Source of the DNA: Benincasa hispida
Lineage: Eukaryota; Streptophyta; Magnoliopsida; Cucurbitales; Cucurbitaceae
Assembly (NCBI RefSeq): GCF_009727055.1
Contig: NC_052356.1
Location: 2,744,524-2,808,523, forward strand
Direction of reading: 5' to 3'
Length of the DNA stretch: 64,000 nt
Shown piece by piece: positions 34,275 through 48,060 of this stretch. The position numbers were made by a program, and so were the translations under genes. The number at the start of each line of letters is the position of its first letter. Position 1 is the stretch's first letter. The notes beneath the pieces are model-generated. The model was not told the origin of the DNA, searched no databases, and saw only the letters and a list, made by a program, of their open reading frames with translations.

Positions 34275-37200
34275 TCAAGGCTTCGGGACAGATACATTTA
34301 AAATTTTCACATCTTGATATGGCTTGTCTGCCTTGTCTGTTTTCACTTTCTCAATAGTCTGTTTAAATATACAAGAATTTAAGAAAATTCTTGGTTCTAG
34401 TTCTCACCAATTGTGAATAACAGGCCACGAGCATGAATAATATAAAAGATAAACAAAAGCACAAACAGAGACCACATTAAATATCTTGCTCGTAATCTAC
34501 CATAACATGCTTTCGACCACCTAATATATAATTCAGTGAATTTATCAATATCCTTAAGTTACAGGCCATTTGCTAGTCATTGAATTATCAGCAAAAATGA
34601 CAATACTGCGTCCCTGGTTTGCATTAATTCGTTTCTAATAAGCCATAATATCAGAAGTTATGCAATGTCATTCAAGATCATCCAACTAACATTTGATATC
34701 GAGTTACTGAAGGATACATATGTTTACAGAATTTATAATGAAAACCCAAAAATGTATCAAATAGAATGAATAAACAAAAAGATAGGCCAATGGAACAAAA
34801 CCATACCTGCACAACATCCATGCCTTTAACAACTCTTCCAAACACTGTATGCTTGTTGTCCAGCCAAGGAGTGGCTACAGTTGTGATAAAAAACTGAGAC
34901 CCATTTGTGTTTGGGCCTGCATTAGCCATTGAAACGGTGAAAGGCCGGTCATGCCGTAAACTGCAAAGACACAAGATGCACAAACCATAAGGTCCATATG
35001 CATGCTATAAGCAGCAGCTTGCCAGCTCCAATCCTCAAAAATCATAAGATTAAATAGTGAGATGTTCCTATTTGATTGTATGATGATCTCTCCTTATCCA
35101 ACCAAAAAACTATAAGAGACATCAGGGATGATAGCTTTCTTGTCCAATTTGTAATTGTCTAAATTACTCAAAATCTGTTTAAACTGAGTAGTCAATATAA
35201 TTAGCTTTGAGAAAGAAAACTAGGAATATTGCCACCCAGTGAGTACTAAAAATTGTCGGGTTTGAGAGAGACTAGTAATATTGCTAGCTTTTGTGGGCAT
35301 AGGAGAAAATAGAGCCTGGAGAAGATGCTTCTTTTCCAGAAGAATAAATGCATTGGCAGCCGACCCTGCTCAAATACAACATCATTGATAGCAGAACCAC
35401 CACCACAAACTGCATTAAACCATTTTAAGTAATCCGGGAAAAATGAAAAATAGTCAATATAACAGTTACCTTTTGTGAAATTCATCTTCAAACTCTCTTC
35501 CCCAAATAGACTGTCCACCAGTTCCATCTCCTAAAGGATCTCCAGTCTGTATCATGAAGCCTTTGATGACCCGATGAAAGATAAGATTATCATAATAGCC
35601 ATTCCTGCAGTGCGTTGTAAAGTTTTCCACTGTTTTGGGACACTCCTCGGGATACAATCTCATATGGACGTCCCCCATCGTGGTATGCAATATCTGAGGA
35701 AGTATGAAACAGATGATTCAGTTTGCTTTACATTAGAGAGGAAAAATGATACATTTTTTCACCTAACAGAAACAAACTAATGAAGCTATAAATAGATAAA
35801 AGAATAAATAATTATAATGCGTTAGAAAATTCAACTGAATATTAACATTAAAATAGTTGGAAACCAGGTATAGCTATGTACCTCATAGAGGTGAATCCTC
35901 TTGTCCACTTGAAAAAAAAATTTACAATAATGCTGTTCTTTTTTGTTTATCCTTCATGCTATTTATTTACAATAATATATATGAAGACAGCTTTATTTCC
36001 TTTTAAGAAAGATTACGGTTGAATAAATTTTGAAAAATAAATAAGAAAATAAACATAATAGATAAGGGAGTTAAACAAGGCCTTGTTTTAAGAATCCTTT
36101 TAAGCAGGGTTTAATTTTGCCACAAGAATACATTAGTGCAGAGAGAAGAAAAAGAATGCTTACCACATTATCAGGAAGAGATGTTGTAACTGACTTGCCA
36201 ATATCCGATACTGCCAACAATTCGTCAGCTGGAGGCTTTTCATTAAATACATCTCTTCCCTTTGTTGCATCTTCTGGTTCCTCTGGCTCCCTTCGACTTT
36301 ATAAAATAAAACAAATTCAGATCAAAAGTCAAAAAAAATATATATTTGTAAACCAACACGCCTGACCAGGAAAGATAGGAACTGAAAGAGGGTGTTTTTC
36401 ATCAAAATAACATTAAATAATGTATAGTTCAAACCTCTCCGTGGTCAAGGTATATATTCCTTTTGATTTTCTTAAACAAAAAAAGTATAAAATTATTGAA
36501 GAATGAAACATGAATAAAAGGTGGAAGGGAATGGTTTCTTTTCTGAAAAAATAAAATAAAAGGTGGATAAGAAGACAAACTTCCTCCCCAACCAACCACT
36601 GATAAAGAAAGAATTCAAACTCATAATTGATGTTAATCAAAAGGTGCGAGTAATTATAACATTTTTTAGCTAGGAACTCCAAGGCTAACGACTGTAAAAG
36701 TGAAAACTAACCAATGTTGCCATATACAATCAACCAAGAGAATGGAGATTTGAATCCCCCACCCTATCATTTTGTTGAACTAAAAAGTTAAATCAATGCT
36801 CGTCAACTCCCTATATATTCTCAAATTCCTTCCTAATCAAGATTTTGATTCGGAGCCTTATCACTATTTAACCACAAGATCTTGGCATCAGCATTAAATG
36901 AACCAAAAAGAAGTCAATGATGGAAACTACATTGATGACGTGATTCCTAAGAAATAAGAATATTAGTAAGGATTATCCACGGTGAACATTGGTTCACAAA
37001 TCTCCAGAACAAATTAATTTGTAATTATTCAACTTCCATTCCCAATCTAGGTTGAGGTTGCTTCCTCCAGAGTGCTTTTGAATGGAAGGGTCGTTCCTTA
37101 TTAAAATCACAAGTATTAATCATCTGTTTGGAGGTATGCATCACGCTTACTGCTTTCGTACTTCTCCAGTTAATGTAGTTTCCATCCTAAAGGAATAATA

Positions 37201-40200
37201 ATACAACAAATGTTGATCACTGATCATTCATTGACCAGCTCTGACCATATATGCATGCCCCAATATTAAGATCATCATCCTTAGCATGCATGCTTTCTTT
37301 TACCAAATATTCATTTACATCCTTATGAATTTGATATATCACATCATTTGACCTTCTTTAGACATATAAATTGAGTTATATTTACATGTACTGAGTTATT
37401 ACCCTGACTAGGAACACAATCCAAGTTCTTAAATGTAGAATCGTATTAGCTTTCTTTTGAAATGGTGCTTTCCATTAGTTAAGTGAAAGAATACAACCAA
37501 AATTTATCAACTGTCTACACCCTATAGGAGTTGACAAAATCCATGACACTGTCTAAATTTCAAACCGCTTGCCATCCCACGAACTTATCAGTTAAAAAGC
37601 ATACGGTTCCTTTCAAGCCATATTCCATCACATTACTCCCAAAATTTTGTCCTTTCTTTAAGTCTGTGACCCCACCACAATTGATTTATTATCTCAAACA
37701 GAGTCCTCTTTTTGTAGGAACTAAAAACAGATGGTTAACTCTTAATTTTCCATAAAACACACATCTTCAAGTAACTTTCTACCATCGGTATCAACAAACA
37801 TGTAAATTTCATCACTATGGGTGCCACTAGCTTGCATCATGCCTTTCATGTTTGATTTCACAAATCAAGAATATGTTTGATATAAAATAAACATAAACCT
37901 TGCATGACCCACTGCTCCTTTCCCATGGAGATGGACAACTTTAGATTGAGGCTTTGAGCATGCTCTACCAATGTTTATTAAAGCTTAAGGTGCAATAAAG
38001 CGCAAGTCCTCTAGAGCTTAAGCGCAAGGCACAATAAAAAGGGGGGACTTTTTTTGTGAGGCCCACTATATATAAAAGTAATACATAAAGAAGAGAAAGT
38101 ATTGTTGATGTAGAAATTAAAAATTTAAAAATAATAATAATAATAGAAAAAAAAATCTTAAACACAAGAAATTTTGCATTTAGGCTTAGTAAATTTGAAT
38201 TTTTTACTTAATAAAGAAGAAAGAACCCTAATTATTACTATGTTTAAAAGTAATGAAAAGGCCCCAACACCCCGAGCTTAAGCCTCGGGGCTTCACAAAA
38301 GGCATGTGCTTGAGGCGCGCCTTATTTTGTGAGCCTCGCCAAGTAATGAAAAGGCCCCAACACCCCGAGTTTAAGCCTCGGGGCCTCACAAAAGGCATGT
38401 GCTTGAGGCGCGCCTTATTTTGTGAGCCTCGCCTTAAGGCGAGGCACCGGACCTGCGCCATGAGACTAGGCACGCGCCCGGGAAGGCTTTTTAAAACATT
38501 GTGCTCTACAGCTTACATCTTAAACTTTTGTATAATTCAGTTTCTGATTCCTCGAATAATCTACCTCAACATATTCTTTTTCCAAAAGGTCCAATGATAG
38601 GGATTACAAAAGATGTCTCCAATAAGCAATAAGGAAAGAAAAACCATGATTGAGGAATCGGACTGCCAATTTGGATCACACTGTGCTAGAGTGAGGAAAC
38701 TAGCCAACCATTAGGTGATGTATCAACAGTGCACTCACTGCTTCCACACTTTCAAAAAAAATAATCAATATCAATCATAAGTGGGAGGAGTTTTGGGGTG
38801 AAACACGCTTCAAAGCCTCCACATGAACTTTTTTTTCCAGCTTCCCTTGATTAGTGATTACCAACAAGTCAAGGTTTAATTTAAATGCTTCTATTTGCAT
38901 TGTCCTCCTTTTAGTCTTGGCCTTCTTTTTAGCTGTACTTTTGGCGGATCGTTTTTTTGTATTAATGAAATGCTTCAACAAATCAGAATAAATAAATAAA
39001 ATAAAATAAAAAGGAAAAAGGAAAAAATAAATAAGAGCGAAACATCAATATCATGAAATTAACCATAAGTTGCTATCAGTATCTCCCAGGAAAAATACTC
39101 ACTTACCTGAATAAATATATTCTATGTTTCTTGAAAGCACAGCATAACAGAGTGGGATCTGTCAAAGGCTCCTTGCTCTCATTAGCATTTGCAGCAGCAG
39201 AGGGGATTTTTCGAACCTTTTTACTGCTTTTGTCACCTTGGTACAGAGCAATTCTCAAGAACCTGTCATTGTTCTCCACCTTCCCTAGGATCCGAGCAAC
39301 TTTGTTTGTGTGCAAGTTTACTACCTATAAAGAGTGGTACCTTTTTAGGAGATCAAACTTATACATATTCATCTGTCCCCTGTCATCAACAGAACTTGTA
39401 TTTTTGCACAGACTCATGGTCGTTAAGTATTCAGATAATCCTTTGGGGGCAGAATTGAGAACGATAAATGGAAGTAAAAGAATTGCGGACATCACTTTAC
39501 CCAACAATTTTTCTATAGAAACAACTGCTTTCATTGGAAAAAAAATGAAAGAATACAAAAGCATCTCATTAGCATCTTACTTTTATTCCAAGAAGAGTTG
39601 CATAGATAAGAAAATTAGAGCTCTCATCAAATACAGCATTTGGTTGTGGAGCACTTTCTGTCTTCTCAATTTCCTTCTCAACAGCCATTCTCCTCCCAAA
39701 ATCAATTGCTTCTAGTCGGTATAATGGTGCATCACTTCTTTGCAGATCTTGGGCAACCTAATTTATGACAAATTAAAAATATCAGAAATGTCTAACCCCA
39801 AGGTTATTACAAAAGAGCTCACTGTAACTTAATATTACCTCTAGAGATTCATCATAAACTCGTCTTAGTTTACCCGTGCGATACCAAAATACACGTATTC
39901 TCCGATCAGGTGATGTAATTGAAAACTGTTTACCATCTGGGCTGACCTGAAGTATAATAAAAAAAAACGATTCCCATCATGCACATTCCTAACAATACCC
40001 ACTTTAGAGGAATAGAGATTTATATGTACAGACTAAAACCTATGCATTACCTCTATAGCAGAAACAGTGGTTTTGCATTTCACTATTTCGAAAAGATTGG
40101 TGTCACTTTTCAATTTAAAATTGACACTGCAAAAGTCAGACAAAACATGACACGATTACATATACAGGGAATTCAAAAAGACAAAAAACACATAAGTTTA

Positions 40201-43200
40201 GCAATGATAACACAACTTAACTATCCTCCCAACCACTGGATTTTCCATTCAAGTAATGAAAGGAGAGAGATAAACCAAAAAGATGCAACACAAAATAGAC
40301 AAAAGGATTCTGGAATAACTAGTATTTTGAAAGTCGAGCTGATTCGCACCTACGCAAGGCACAAATGCTGTGCAACTGTGAGGCGCTTTTAGGAAGGCAC
40401 AGCCAAGGCACATGCTTAACACACCTTCCCGCGATTTTTTTTAATTTTTTTCTTTTAACCTTTTAACCTTTAATGCAGGGTTTAGGGTTATTATTTAACA
40501 GATAATAATAATAAAAATTACATTTTTAAACCCTAGTCTTCATTTAGGGTTAAAAAATATAATAAAACAGTAAATTAAAGGATTTCCCCTTTAGATCTTC
40601 TCCTCCTTCAATCCTCTTCACTTGTTTATCTTCTATATATTTTTCTTTCTTGAAACCCCATTTCTTACCATGAATGTTTCTAATTGTGTATAAATACACG
40701 TATCAATAATTTTTTTGTTCTTTTATAAATAGTATGCATCTTGTAAAAAAGCTCGAGCCTTTTTTGAGCCTTGCGCTCAAGTCCTGAATAGTCATTGTGC
40801 CTTAATGCGCCTCGTGCTTTAAAAAACATGATAAATAACTAAAAATTACAATGAAAAAAAAACATCTATTAGACTATTGTGACCATGAAGTTACTATTAA
40901 TGGAGCACAGGATCCCTTTCACTCAAAACGAATTTGTATGTAGACAAATGCTTCATTTTTTTTAGAAACAGGAAATAGAGACAAATGCTTCATTTAAGGA
41001 GTGTAGATTGCTATCGATGACAAGTCCCTTTCCTATTACTATAATTTATCCCTTCAACAGAAAAAACAATACACATTTCACTTCGAGTTCAAGGAGAAAA
41101 CCATCACAGATTTCTAGAGGTAGATGAAGTGCTAGACCCCAAACAAGAATCACATGCTCAGCCCCTATTATATATTGAGTAATTGTTCCTAGTGTTCCTT
41201 GTAATATTTGGGATATGATGCCTTCTTATTTCTTTTATTTCCTTCTTGAGGAGTGGAGAGTGGAAGCGAATGATCAAGGAACAAAGACGAAGGTAATGGA
41301 TAAAGGAGGATGATCAGAGAAGTGCAGTCGTAAAATGCAGAAGGAAAGAAGAGCATCAAACTCCCTTTAGTCATTGTATTCTACCATCTAATCAGGTTTC
41401 CCCTTTTTTTTTCTGGCCAGTGCTCTGTATTTTTCTAGCAGCTTCTTCTGTGAACCCTTGAGTTCTTACTATGAAGAGGACCTTTTCAATGACTATTAGA
41501 TAACTGTCTATATAACCAGTTGTGCATCCTTTATAACTAAACTAAAATATATACATAATAAAAATTTCTCATATCATAAACATAAATAAAAATTAAAAAA
41601 CATGTAGTTTCCATAAAATATCAAAAATTGAAATCCTTGTTAAAGAACGTACTCGTTTTCTGGAAACTGGAGTGTGTCGGGAGTCCAATATTCAATAAGT
41701 CCCTTGGCATCAGCAGATATAACAGAATCAAATACATGATTGTACTTCATAACCTTTACTGGCCCCAAGTGTACCTGAAAGCAACATAAGACAAAATAGT
41801 AGTTGGGACTTGGGAGTCATCCCCCAGAACAAAAGGTGCTCCCTACGTGTAATAAAGAGTGACAGCTATTTCTGTGATGCTTAAAGATGCTATCTAACCT
41901 CTCGAGAGGCAATAGGTTCATTTGAACCAGATCGTGCATCATATATGTGCACAAAAGAAGAGTTCCTATCACTGATAGCCAGCCTGGCTTTCACATCCCC
42001 TTGTTTATAGACCCATTCAGCAGCACCAGGAATAAAAGGAAGTCGTATCATGACCATCATATCATAATTAACAACATCATATATCTTTACAGAGTGATCA
42101 CTTGATATTGTACAGCAAAGCAGACCATCAACGCTAACCTGCAAAACTGGAACAAATTATGAGACTGATAATGATTGGAGATCATGACTCAGAAAAAGAA
42201 TTTGATGAATGAAACAGAACACAAGAAGATAACTCACAGCTATGCCTTCGATAGGGCCAAGGTGAGATCTGAAGTGCTTGGCAAACTCAATACCAATAGG
42301 CTTTTTCTTCCAAAACTTCAAATGCCCTGCAACGGGTGGGGGCAGGGAGAGAGAGAAGACTAAATAATGGAAGAAATTGTTAAGTTATTGCAGTGGCATA
42401 AAGAAGCAACTCTTTGGGTTCAGTGGTTATGATTTATCCTCTTTATTCCTTTAAGAAAACACAAACAAACTGTTCATTAATAGATGAAAAGAAAGAGGCT
42501 ATAGTTTGTCTTATTGAGATAAATAATCAGCAAACTAAAGAGAGAGAAATAGAAAAAGGCATGAAGACAAAATGCATCCTATCTTTCCTGTACATCTTCT
42601 CTTTTTGGTAAGTGCATAAGTTTGTTTCCCGGTAAAAGAAGATAATTGAGAGGCAGAGAAAGAGCGAGTCATCAAGAATAAAACTCTCTGCATAAACATA
42701 ATTTAAAGAAGAGTAGATAATACAGAAAGCTGGATCTGAGGCACGCAAAACGAAAATAAATCTTGTAAATATGTTTCACTTGCACCAACTTATAAAATCC
42801 AAACCTTTCTAACCAAATCATTCAAAAAGCTGCCATATGTCATTGCACTAGAAAATTTTAGATTTTATTCAGAAAAACTCCCAGGAAAAGTTGTAACAGG
42901 AGGCCTTGGATACTATGCAGGAGAAACCCAACTGAGGCCATATTTGGTGCGGAGAAGAACAAAGTTTATGACGTTGTTGAAGTTAAACTAAAAAATAATA
43001 ACCTAAAGGTCTCATTTATAGATTATTCGTCACTGTAATGACATTGGTAACCAGCTTAACAAGATCTAAGTTACTGCCAGCTAACAACCAAGCTTTTTTA
43101 TACAAAAATAAACAGCCAATCAACCAAGACCTCTATTGTCCATTGCTGATCCGAAGCTAACCACGGCTGGAATTTAGGTTTCAGAAGGCCTTTTACCATT

Positions 43201-45430
43201 GCTGAATGTGTTGAATGGGCTAATTGCTTTTGTGGGTAAGAATGCTAATTGCTTTTTGTTTTGAAGCTGCACAGATCAATGCCTCTACTTGGTGTTCTCT
43301 CTCCAAGTTTTATGTTAATTTTTCTATTCAAGACATACGCTTAATTGGGATGCTTTTATTTTCTCTAGTTAGTTTCTTCTAAAGTATTGATAGTCTTGTC
43401 TTTGATTGTTTAAATTCCACAAGTTTATCCCTTGTTTCCTTGTACTTTAAGCAATAGTTTCTTTTCATTATATAAATGGAAAGTTATAATTCCTTTCAAA
43501 AACCAAAAACAAAAACAAAAAAAATGGGTTTCTTGCAGGCTCCCTAATGAAAAGGTCATATAAGAACATGTTCGGAAAATTGAAAAATCATGCCTATTTG
43601 TTTAATTTTTTAAATATACACCTTTAAAGATAAACATTATTTACCCACCATAATATTTGCTTTTCTTTTAATGAAAAGCCACACTTTCATAGAGGACAAA
43701 TAAAAGGATATAAAGGGAATTCAAAAAAAAAGAAAAAAAGAAAGAAAGAGAGAAAGAGAGAAAGAAAGAAAGAAAGCCACCCCAATGAGGAGTTCAATTA
43801 GCCTAAAAAGGGGCTCCAATCTAGCAAAATAAGCCCTAAAGGGTAATTACAAAAGCTTTACAAATGGATGCTCAGAGAAAAGTATGAAATCTAGCAGGAG
43901 ACCATACCTTGCTCCAACGTCTCTCAATCCCCTAAAAATCCTATTCTTCCTTTCTCCCTAAAGACTCAGCAAAATTATCCACCATAATATTTGCTAATGA
44001 ACTGTCAGTAACAATGTGAATAATATCTGTCTCCCAATACACTCCACAAGCATGTAAAATGAATTAATCATTTTTCTCAAATCTTCCCGAGGATTATGAA
44101 GCATCAATAGTATCAACAAACAAAGTTCCTTTAAGGCTATTTAGTTAACTAAGAACTTAATCAATGTCCTCGTTTCTATCCTTCTATATGATGATATTGG
44201 ATCCAACTTTGATCTACTCATCCTTTCAACTTTTCATCAATTCATGCGCTGTTGTTTGTTCCTTTTTATCAATGACATTCTTAGTTCAAAATAAGATAAT
44301 GATAGCTTAAAATATACCATTTGTACAAATACATCATAAGAAAACAAGTCAAATAGCCAATCTAAGCATAGCTCAATGATTTAGGCACCAATTATAATTC
44401 CAACGGTTAATGGTTCAATCTCCTACTCTTATAATTGTTGAACTCAAAAGAAAACAAGACAGGTAGACTATTAAAGAACAATTATTCAAGCACGTTTATA
44501 CTGTGTTGGAAACAAATTCTACAGAGTCCAACCGTTCTAACTTAACAACATATCAATAATCTAATCTATCAATCATAGTCAAATCAAACGCAAAACATAC
44601 ACGAGCGTGAGTCAGAGTGACAAGTATCTAAAAAAATCTACATTAGCTATTTTAAGAGATAACGTGATTAGAATTTTACCATCATCACTCCCAGTTATAA
44701 AAAAGTCTGCAGAAGACACAGCAACATGAGTAACCACATCACGGTGCATGTAACTTTTCTCATACCTGTTAAAAGAAAAATAAGAATGGATGAAGAATTA
44801 TCTACCATCCAATTTCCCTGACAATAAATATCAGTCCCAGTTTAAAATTCAATAACCCTTCATGTCCTATAAAGTCGATAAATGAGCAATAACATAGCAA
44901 GAGCCTACTCTACATATTTCACTAGTATAATAGCCATCACAGTAACCACAAAAACCCAAATGTAACTTCAAAAACCCACAACCCCATATTCAATTCTCAT
45001 CCAAATTAAGCAAACTAGATCATCCCAGTACCTAAATTTTCCATTACTTTGCATATAACTAATGAAAAACCCAAATGTAACTTCAAAAACCCACAACCCA
45101 TATTCAATTCTCATCCAAATTAAGGAAACTAAACTGTCCCAGTACTTAAATTTTCTATTACTTTGAACATCAGTAATGAAAGTACCCTATAATTAACAGA
45201 AAAGGTTAAGACTAGTAATTTTGGACAGCTCTGAACCTAGGGAAAATTAAAGAAAGAAACAAATACATGTTGGCAGAGGGAATGGTATCGAGATAAGCCT
45301 GCTCAAACTGGAGGGGGCGTTTGGGTCGCGAGCGAGGGGCCGGACCGGGGCCGATGGCAGTCTCCTCCTCGGTCTCAGCTTTTGCTGATGCCGAATCGAC
45401 ATTGCCATTCCCATTGAGGGGTTCTTCCAT
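34275..45430 (-). CDS. CYP71: WD40-repeat cyclophilin, peptidyl-prolyl isomerase CYP71
   Basis: Thirteen exons, all GT-AG and in phase, encode 624 residues (Arabidopsis CYP71 is about 630): 45430-45267, 44765-44680, 42326-42238, 42138-41899, 41774-41653, 40126-40051, 39946-39839, 39757-39581, 39324-39107, 36296-36164, 35693-35470, 34960-34807, 34358-34275. The N-terminus holds [12 protein letters not shown], then WD40-type repeats (about 60-330, e.g. [19 protein letters not shown]). The cyclophilin domain (about 472-624) keeps the catalytic set: H511-R512, F517 and Q520 in FMIQTGDP, Q568-F569-F570 in GSQFFI, W578 and H583. In Arabidopsis the nuclear protein binds histone H3 and helps chromatin assembly and repression of homeotic genes. 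The promoter side carries an AACCCTAG telo-box-like motif at 45444-45451. Intron 9 (2.8 kb) and intron 2 (2.35 kb) are swollen by repeats. Confidence 0.95.
37985..38480. repeat. GC-rich repeat in CYP71 intron 9 with 93-bp tandem duplication
   Basis: Sequence with phrases such as GCTTAAGCGCAAGGCAC and GAGGCGCGCC ends in two adjacent 93-bp copies, 38251-38343 and 38344-38436, differing at about two positions. A related fragment is at 40340-40830 in intron 5. This looks like a dispersed element that inserted into the introns. Confidence 0.7.
40340..40830. repeat. Related GC-rich dispersed repeat in CYP71 intron 5
   Basis: Ends contain GCACCTACGCAAGGCAC and CCTTAATGCGCCTCGTGC, akin to the 37985-38480 sequence, around an AT-rich middle. 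It lies between exons 5 and 6. Confidence 0.45.
42327..44679. other. CYP71 intron 2, 2.35 kb, with retroposon-like debris
   Basis: No coding sequence of the host gene. A segment ending TTTCATTATATAAATGG near 43480 and another with AAAGCCACACTTTCATAGAG at 43675, followed by a GAAA-rich run, resemble the 3' ends of plant LINEs. No reverse transcriptase motif is visible, so the call is tentative. Confidence 0.3.
44951..45175. repeat. 115-bp tandem duplication in CYP71 intron 1
   Basis: Two adjacent copies with period 115; CCCAAATGTAACTTCAAAAA begins at 44955 and again at 45070. About a handful of differences and one small indel. Confidence 0.85.
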
Positions 45431-45559
45431 CTTCCCTGTCTTCCTAGGGTTCTTTCAAAATTCGAATTCCGAAGCCTTACAGTCTACAAGCCACCGCGAG
45501 CCCACGACGGTAGTATAGGCGGGGTTGTTCCCTTTTGCCCAATTCGCCACTCCAAGTCG

Positions 45560-46300
45560 ATAGCAATCCTGTGTAAGTGAGAAGTGAGAAGGGTCGTTCT
45601 ACTTGTTTGAAAATGTTTTCAAAATTGTTCCATTTTTATTTTGAATATGTTTTAATTTCCTCTATTAAAAACAAGAGGAAATTACTTCTTTTTTTTTAAT
45701 CCTATTTTATTCTTTGAAATTTGAATACGGTTCTATTTTGGTTTATAAACTTTCAAAAATATTTATTTTAGTCTATAAACTTTTAAAAAATATTTATTTT
45801 AGTCTTTATTATTAAAATTATGTTAACTCATCAAAAAAATATGAGGAGACTTGTATTTATTTTAATGACTAAACTATAAATGTATTGAACAAGATAAAAG
45901 TAAACTAAAATGTCAACAACTAACACGTCAAAGTATTGAATGACCAAAATTTTGAACTAAAATAAACACTTTTTAAAAATTCAGGGACTAAAGTAAATAT
46001 TTTTTACTTTTTAAAAATCTGAATATAGCATGAACTAAAATAAACACTTTTTAAAAATTCAGGGACTAAAGTAAATATTTTAAAAAATCTAGGAACCAAA
46101 ATAAACAATATTTAAAGTTTAGGAACTAAAACAGACATTTTTAAAAGTTTATGGACCAAATTAGAATATTATTTAAAGTTCGGGGATCAAAATAAGATTT
46201 AAACCTATATTTTTTTAGGTATGTTTGGTGCTAAGTTTTTAAAAACTTGACCCTTTTAGTCCCGAGTTTTCATGTATGAGTTTAAAAGATTCATTTCTAT
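45560..46300. repeat. Intergenic dispersed repeat with 78-bp tandem copy
   Basis: Degenerate phrases of the type ACTAAAATAAACACTTTT run through the stretch. An exact period of 78 bp is seen from 45953 and 46031. No gene. Confidence 0.6.
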
Positions 46301-46822
46301 TAGGGGTATTAAATAAAAACTCAATGACCCGAGAAACTCGATCAATTGGGTTGGGTTCAAATAAATAAAATTTTTATATATTGGGCTAATTCATGGGTTC
46401 ACTTAAAATAACTTGAATCAACCCAAACTTTTTTTTTTTAATTTTAAAAATTATCTTTTTACATATAATACAATTATATACTTATATATATAGGAAATTA
46501 TTTCAAATGACAAAACCGCTGAAAATATTAATAAAATATAGCAAAATTTGTAAATATTTTGATTCATTTTTCTATATTTGAAAACTACATTACACGTATT
46601 TTAATTTTATTTAATTTATTTATATTTTTCGATGGTTTTCTCCAACCACTCCGAAAAATAACTTTTTAACACTTAAGAAATAAAATTTTTCATAATATAA
46701 ATTGAAATTGAGATGTTGATCTTAATTCGATATATAAAAATAATTAAATAATTTTTTACATATTAACATTTTCTTTATTTTTAGAACAAAAGTTAAAATA
46801 ATTTACTTGATTAACCTGAATT
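46301..46822. mobile_element. hAT-type MITE, copy 3, truncated and invaded
   Basis: Left end TAGGGGTATTAAATAAAA, orientation as copy 1; the right end is missing after TTGATTAACCTGAATTA. A segment at about 46492-46590 (CAAATGACAAAACCGC to TATATTTGAAAACTAC) is a piece of the palindromic MITE seen at 5956-6170, so one MITE sits in another. Confidence 0.6.
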
Positions 46823-46995
46823 AACACTAAAAAAAATCCACTTGGAGTGACGAACAAATTACATTGCTAAAAGTGAAAAAAGGTAGCTAAAATTATTAGC
46901 AATGGATAAAGGCGTGTAGTTTTAAATACCTAAATTTCACTAACGCTCATGCATTACTAAAAATGTACTTTCAGAGATGTACAAGATGTTACTAT

Positions 46996-47604
46996 TAGGG
47001 GCGTTCATGGGTTGGGTTGAAAGATTTGTTAGACCCAACTCAATTGTTCGGGTTGTAAATTTTAACTCAAATAACCCTTATTAAAAAATGAAGTCAGCCC
47101 AACCCAACCATGAAATATTTGAGTTGGGTTGGTTCGGATTAATCGGGTCATTTATTTAAAAATTTGTTCTAAAAAGAATCAAGACGTAAATATGTAAAAA
47201 TCTAATTTAATTATTTTTATATATTGAATTAAGATCAACGACTCAATTTCAATTTATATAGTGAAAATATTATTTCTAAAGTGAAAAAAAAAACCACTTT
47301 TAAAAGTTGTTGAAAAATAAATTATTCAAAGAATATTGGAATTAAATAAAACTAAAATCAATACATGTATAAATAACTGTGTTATAAGTAATAATAAAAA
47401 TATATTTTAAACTTAATAATAAACTCGGGTTGGTTCGGATTGGTTTGGGTTATATTAGGTGAATCCATGAACCAACCCAACCCATAAAATTTTCATTTAT
47501 TTAAACCCAACTCAACCAAAATGAATTGAAAATCCAACCCAAACCGTACAGTTGGGTTGGGTTGATTGGTTTTTTTAGGTCATCTGATTTTTTTAACACC
47601 CCTA
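46996..47604. mobile_element. hAT-type MITE, copy 4, with perfect 8-bp target duplication
   Basis: Inverted relative to copy 1: TAGGGGCGTTCATGGG at the left and AACACCCCTA at the right, 609 bp. The 8-bp direct repeat GTTACTAT flanks it exactly at 46988-46995 and 47605-47612. This fixes both the element ends and the hAT assignment, and suggests the youngest copy here. Confidence 0.85.
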
Positions 47605-47869
47605 GTTACTATTTGTTTTTTATGACTACATTGAAAGCTTGTCTCTAAAAGTATATTATTACCAACATGAAAGCTTGTTACTAAATATGAAATTTAGGTC
47701 ATTGCAAGTATCTTTTGCAACATGGGTAATCGTTGGTAAAATGTATCGTGTCACTATAAATATCAATTTTTTGGGGGGGTCTTTTTTTTAAATAAATAAT
47801 TTCCCATATAGGAGCCTTTTTAAATATAGAAAATGGGTCAAACTATTTTCGAGAATATAACAAAATTTA

Positions 47870-48060
47870 TCCCACTTCAAAGTTCTCTCAAATTTCTCCC
47901 AGGCTCTTCAAAGCTCTCTCATATTTCTCTCAAACTCTTCAATTTTCTCCCAAACTCTCTCAATTTTTCATAAAATCTTTCACTCTCTCAACTTCTCATG
48001 AATTCTCTCGAACTTTCTCAAGATTCTCTAAAAATCTCTTAAAAACTCTCGTCCACATTT
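47870..48060 (+). repeat. Degenerate CTCTCAAA/CTCTTCAA polypyrimidine array
   Basis: Nearly 200 bp of imperfect TTCTCTCAAACTCTTCAA-type units. Strong strand asymmetry (pyrimidine-rich on plus). No gene. Confidence 0.6.

Noticed and set aside
34678..35527. Short minus-strand ORFs around cyclophilin exons
   Set aside because: They are exons 11 and 12 read through into introns; the spliced model explains the conserved part.
38228..38597. Overlapping ORFs with internal repeats
   Set aside because: They come from the 93-bp tandem repeat in CYP71 intron 9 and read similarly on both strands.
39053..39715. 220-residue plus-strand ORF
   Set aside because: It lies opposite CYP71 exons 8 and 9, whose minus-strand reading has correct splice sites and family motifs; the plus frame has no recognisable domain.
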